Shown one piece after another: positions 5,272 to 6,195 of a stretch of 6,195 nucleotides of DNA. The notes below the pieces were generated by a model that saw nothing but the letters and a program-made list of their open reading frames with translations, was not told the origin of the DNA and did not search any database. Numbering within the stretch: the first letter of the stretch is position 1; the number at the start of each line of letters is the position of its first letter. The DNA is from Nitrososphaerota archaeon (GTDB lineage Archaea > Thermoproteota > Nitrososphaeria > Nitrososphaerales > Gagatemarchaeaceae), in contig PLCG01000115.1 of NCBI GenBank assembly GCA_003135575.1, positions 29,399-35,593 of the forward strand. Direction: 5' to 3'. The translations under genes were made by a program, and so were the position numbers.

Positions 5272-5277
5272 GGAGGT
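5272..5277 (+). promoter_or_regulatory. Shine-Dalgarno site of the hydrolase
   Basis: GGAGGT with a six-base spacer to ATG 5284 is the best ribosome-binding site in the window and supports that start. It implies a transcript beginning upstream, for example from the TATA-like GATATTTAG at 5138-5146. Confidence 0.55.
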
Positions 5278-5283
5278 CGAATC

Positions 5284-6012
5284 ATGAGCGCGGGCAAGAG
5301 AGCAGCCGCTCCGGCGGTCGAGGAGAGGAAAGTCGAGGTTGGAGAGTACAAGGTCAACGTCGCCACATTGGGTACCGGGCCTGCGATCGTGATGTTTCAC
5401 GGTGAGGAGAAACAGCCGAGCTGGAAGGACTGGGAAGGCCTACTTGGACTGGCGGACAGCTATCGGCTCATCATCCCTGACCTGGTCGGCTTCGGCAAGT
5501 CATCGCGCCCAAGCGAGACTCCCGAATACAAGGCCCAGGCCCGCATCGTGCACGAGCTTCTGGAGGTCATGAAGGTCGAAAAGGCGACGCTCGCCGGGTA
5601 CTCCTGGGGAGGGCAGGTCGCGCTCGAGGTTGCGATAAACTGGCCTCAGACGGTGGAGAACATCCTCCTCGTGGCCAGCACATACGACAAAGGCCAGCTA
5701 TCGAAGCTCCCCAAGGTCCGCAAGCCCGCGCTTGTCATTTGGGCAGAGGACGACCTGGTCACTCAGCTGAAGGCGGGGTACCTGCTAAGGGACTCGATTA
5801 GGACTTCGAGGCTCGAGGTGCTCCCTCCCGTGGCGAAGGACCCGAAACACGACTTCACCATAGCCCACCGTCTCCTCAAATCGAGGAGCGATGAGGTCGC
5901 AACGCTCTTCCGTGATTTCCTGGCATCACCCTCACGCGCGATCGCCGAGCCTCCGGAGCTGGAGAAGGAGCTCAAAGGAATGGCGCTGAAGCAAGAGACT
6001 GAAGACGCTTAG
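5284..6012 (+). CDS. Alpha/beta hydrolase without a cap domain
   Basis: The product is 242 residues, with no signal peptide or membrane helix, so probably cytoplasmic. The fold's landmarks appear in order: a first strand pair from about 14-29, the oxyanion HG at 39-40 in IVMFHG, the second strand IIPDLVGFGKS at 63-73, the nucleophile elbow GYSWGG with Ser107, the acid candidate Asp156 in VIWAEDD, and a histidine candidate His189 in DPKHDF (His195 is an alternative). Only about 17 residues separate strand 6 (ILLVAST) from strand 7 (PALVIWAEDD), where most family members insert a cap of 60 or more; here it is essentially missing, leaving an open active site. A charged tail of about 25 residues follows the last helix. 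The substrate (ester, lipid or other) cannot be told. It converges on rps7 with a 16-base gap. Confidence 0.88.
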   Translation: MSAGKRAAAPAVEERKVEVGEYKVNVATLGTGPAIVMFHGEEKQPSWKDWEGLLGLADSYRLIIPDLVGFGKSSRPSETPEYKAQARIVHELLEVMKVEKATLAGYSWGGQVALEVAINWPQTVENILLVASTYDKGQLSKLPKVRKPALVIWAEDDLVTQLKAGYLLRDSIRTSRLEVLPPVAKDPKHDFTIAHRLLKSRSDEVATLFRDFLASPSRAIAEPPELEKELKGMALKQETEDA

Positions 6013-6028
6013 GGAAAGGTCAGGCCGT

Positions 6029-6195
6029 CTACCTAGAGGCCATCGCGATTCTTTCTTGCTCGTTCTTCCGCTTGACTGCGAAGCTGTTCGAGTCGCCTGC
6101 CGCAGCCGCGATTAGCTCGTCCGCGAGGACCTCTTCCACAGAGCGCGCCGTGCCGAAGGTCGCCTCGCGCACCAGCAGCGGCTTGTCGATCGCCA
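6029..6195 (-). CDS. rps7: 30S ribosomal protein uS7, C-terminal part
   Basis: The minus strand, read from the right edge, encodes 54 residues ending at TAG 6029-6031; the gene is cut by the window end and its N-terminal part lies beyond 6195. The segment LADELIAAAAGDSNSFAV followed by KRKNEQERIAMASR is the typical archaeal uS7 C-terminus, including the terminal ERIA-x-x-R. uS7 binds the 3' domain of 16S rRNA and lies at the mRNA/tRNA exit side of the small subunit. In many archaea rps7 is followed by elongation factor genes; here the next gene downstream, the hydrolase, is on the opposite strand and EF1A lies about 3.6 kb further on. Nothing resembling a T-run terminator was seen in the 16-base gap. 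Confidence 0.93.
   Translation of the reverse strand, partial: AIDKPLLVREATFGTARSVEEVLADELIAAAAGDSNSFAVKRKNEQERIAMASR

Larger units (their letters stand above)
4825..5283. other. Intergenic stretch with a hairpin cluster, no convincing gene
   Basis: These 459 bases hold the promoter of the 55-residue gene at the left and the start region of the hydrolase at the right. Open frames inside it on both strands have weak codon bias and no recognisable motifs. Four inverted repeats stand out: 4993-4999 with 5005-5011 (CTGGGTG/CACCCAG), 5025-5031 with 5039-5045 (ACGCGAC/GTCGCGT), 5183-5188 with 5190-5195 (CTCCAG/CTGGAG, with outer arms AGAGG 5173-5177 and CCTCT 5198-5202), and 5223-5228 with 5234-5239 (GAAACC/GGTTTC). 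A TATA-like GATATTTAG lies at 5138-5146. The region may be a structured leader, a small RNA, or decayed coding sequence. No tRNA fold was found. Confidence 0.45.

Noticed and set aside
5090..5287. Plus-strand frame of 65 residues overlapping the hydrolase start by ATGA
   Set aside because: The four-base overlap looks operon-like, but codon bias is weak, no Shine-Dalgarno precedes its ATG, and the peptide is Arg-rich and featureless.
5116..5400. Minus-strand frame of 94 residues
   Set aside because: It overlaps the hydrolase N-terminus antisense and has no family features.
1..6195. CRISPR array, insertion sequence or prophage
   Set aside because: No regularly spaced repeats, no terminal inverted repeats with a transposase, and no integrase or phage-type frames were seen.

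Overview
The window looks like a piece of a GC-rich archaeal chromosome, most likely from Nitrososphaerota (Thaumarchaeota). The best evidence is a full-length archaeal-type elongation factor 1-alpha on the minus strand. Its P-loop is followed by TSMGHFLFDLG and it carries ERERGVTIDLAFQKFET, a wording I associate with thaumarchaeal EF1A rather than crenarchaeal or euryarchaeal versions. The C-terminal 54 residues of ribosomal protein uS7 lie at the right edge. Archaeal promoter logic agrees: A/T-rich TATA-like boxes sit about 25-33 bases upstream of several starts, implying leaderless or nearly leaderless transcripts, and TTG and GTG starts are common.

Layout, left to right. At 1-156 (minus) is the 5' part of an unrecognised gene that seems to need a frameshift near 132-137 to read through. 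At 220-690 (plus) is a five-helix hypothetical membrane protein, divergent from the first gene and possibly sharing its A/T-rich promoter element. It converges on a 90-residue two-helix protein (707-979, minus). EF1A occupies 1083-2408 (minus), with a strong BRE/TATA promoter at 2447-2462 abutted by a near-palindrome. At 2601-3377 (minus) is a 258-residue polytopic membrane protein carrying two copies of an Asp-x3-His-x14-His motif that resembles the copper-site ligands of PmoC/AmoC. Divergent from it, at 3524-4243 (plus), is a SpoIIM-family membrane protein. Two small minus-strand membrane proteins follow: 68 residues (4349-4555) and 55 residues (4657-4824). A 459-base stretch without a convincing gene (4825-5283) contains a cluster of hairpins. 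At 5284-6012 (plus) is an alpha/beta hydrolase that lacks the usual cap domain, converging on rps7 (6029-6195, minus, cut by the window edge).

How it fits together: rps7 and the EF1A gene, which in many archaea belong to one translation (str-like) cluster, lie on the same strand but are separated by about 3.6 kb. That gap holds genes of mixed orientation, mostly membrane proteins plus the hydrolase. Nearly every gene has its own promoter-like element and there is no long operon. No insertion sequence, CRISPR array, tRNA or rRNA was recognised. The most interesting item is the PmoC/AmoC-like double metal-site protein, which stands alone without recognisable A or B subunits in this window.
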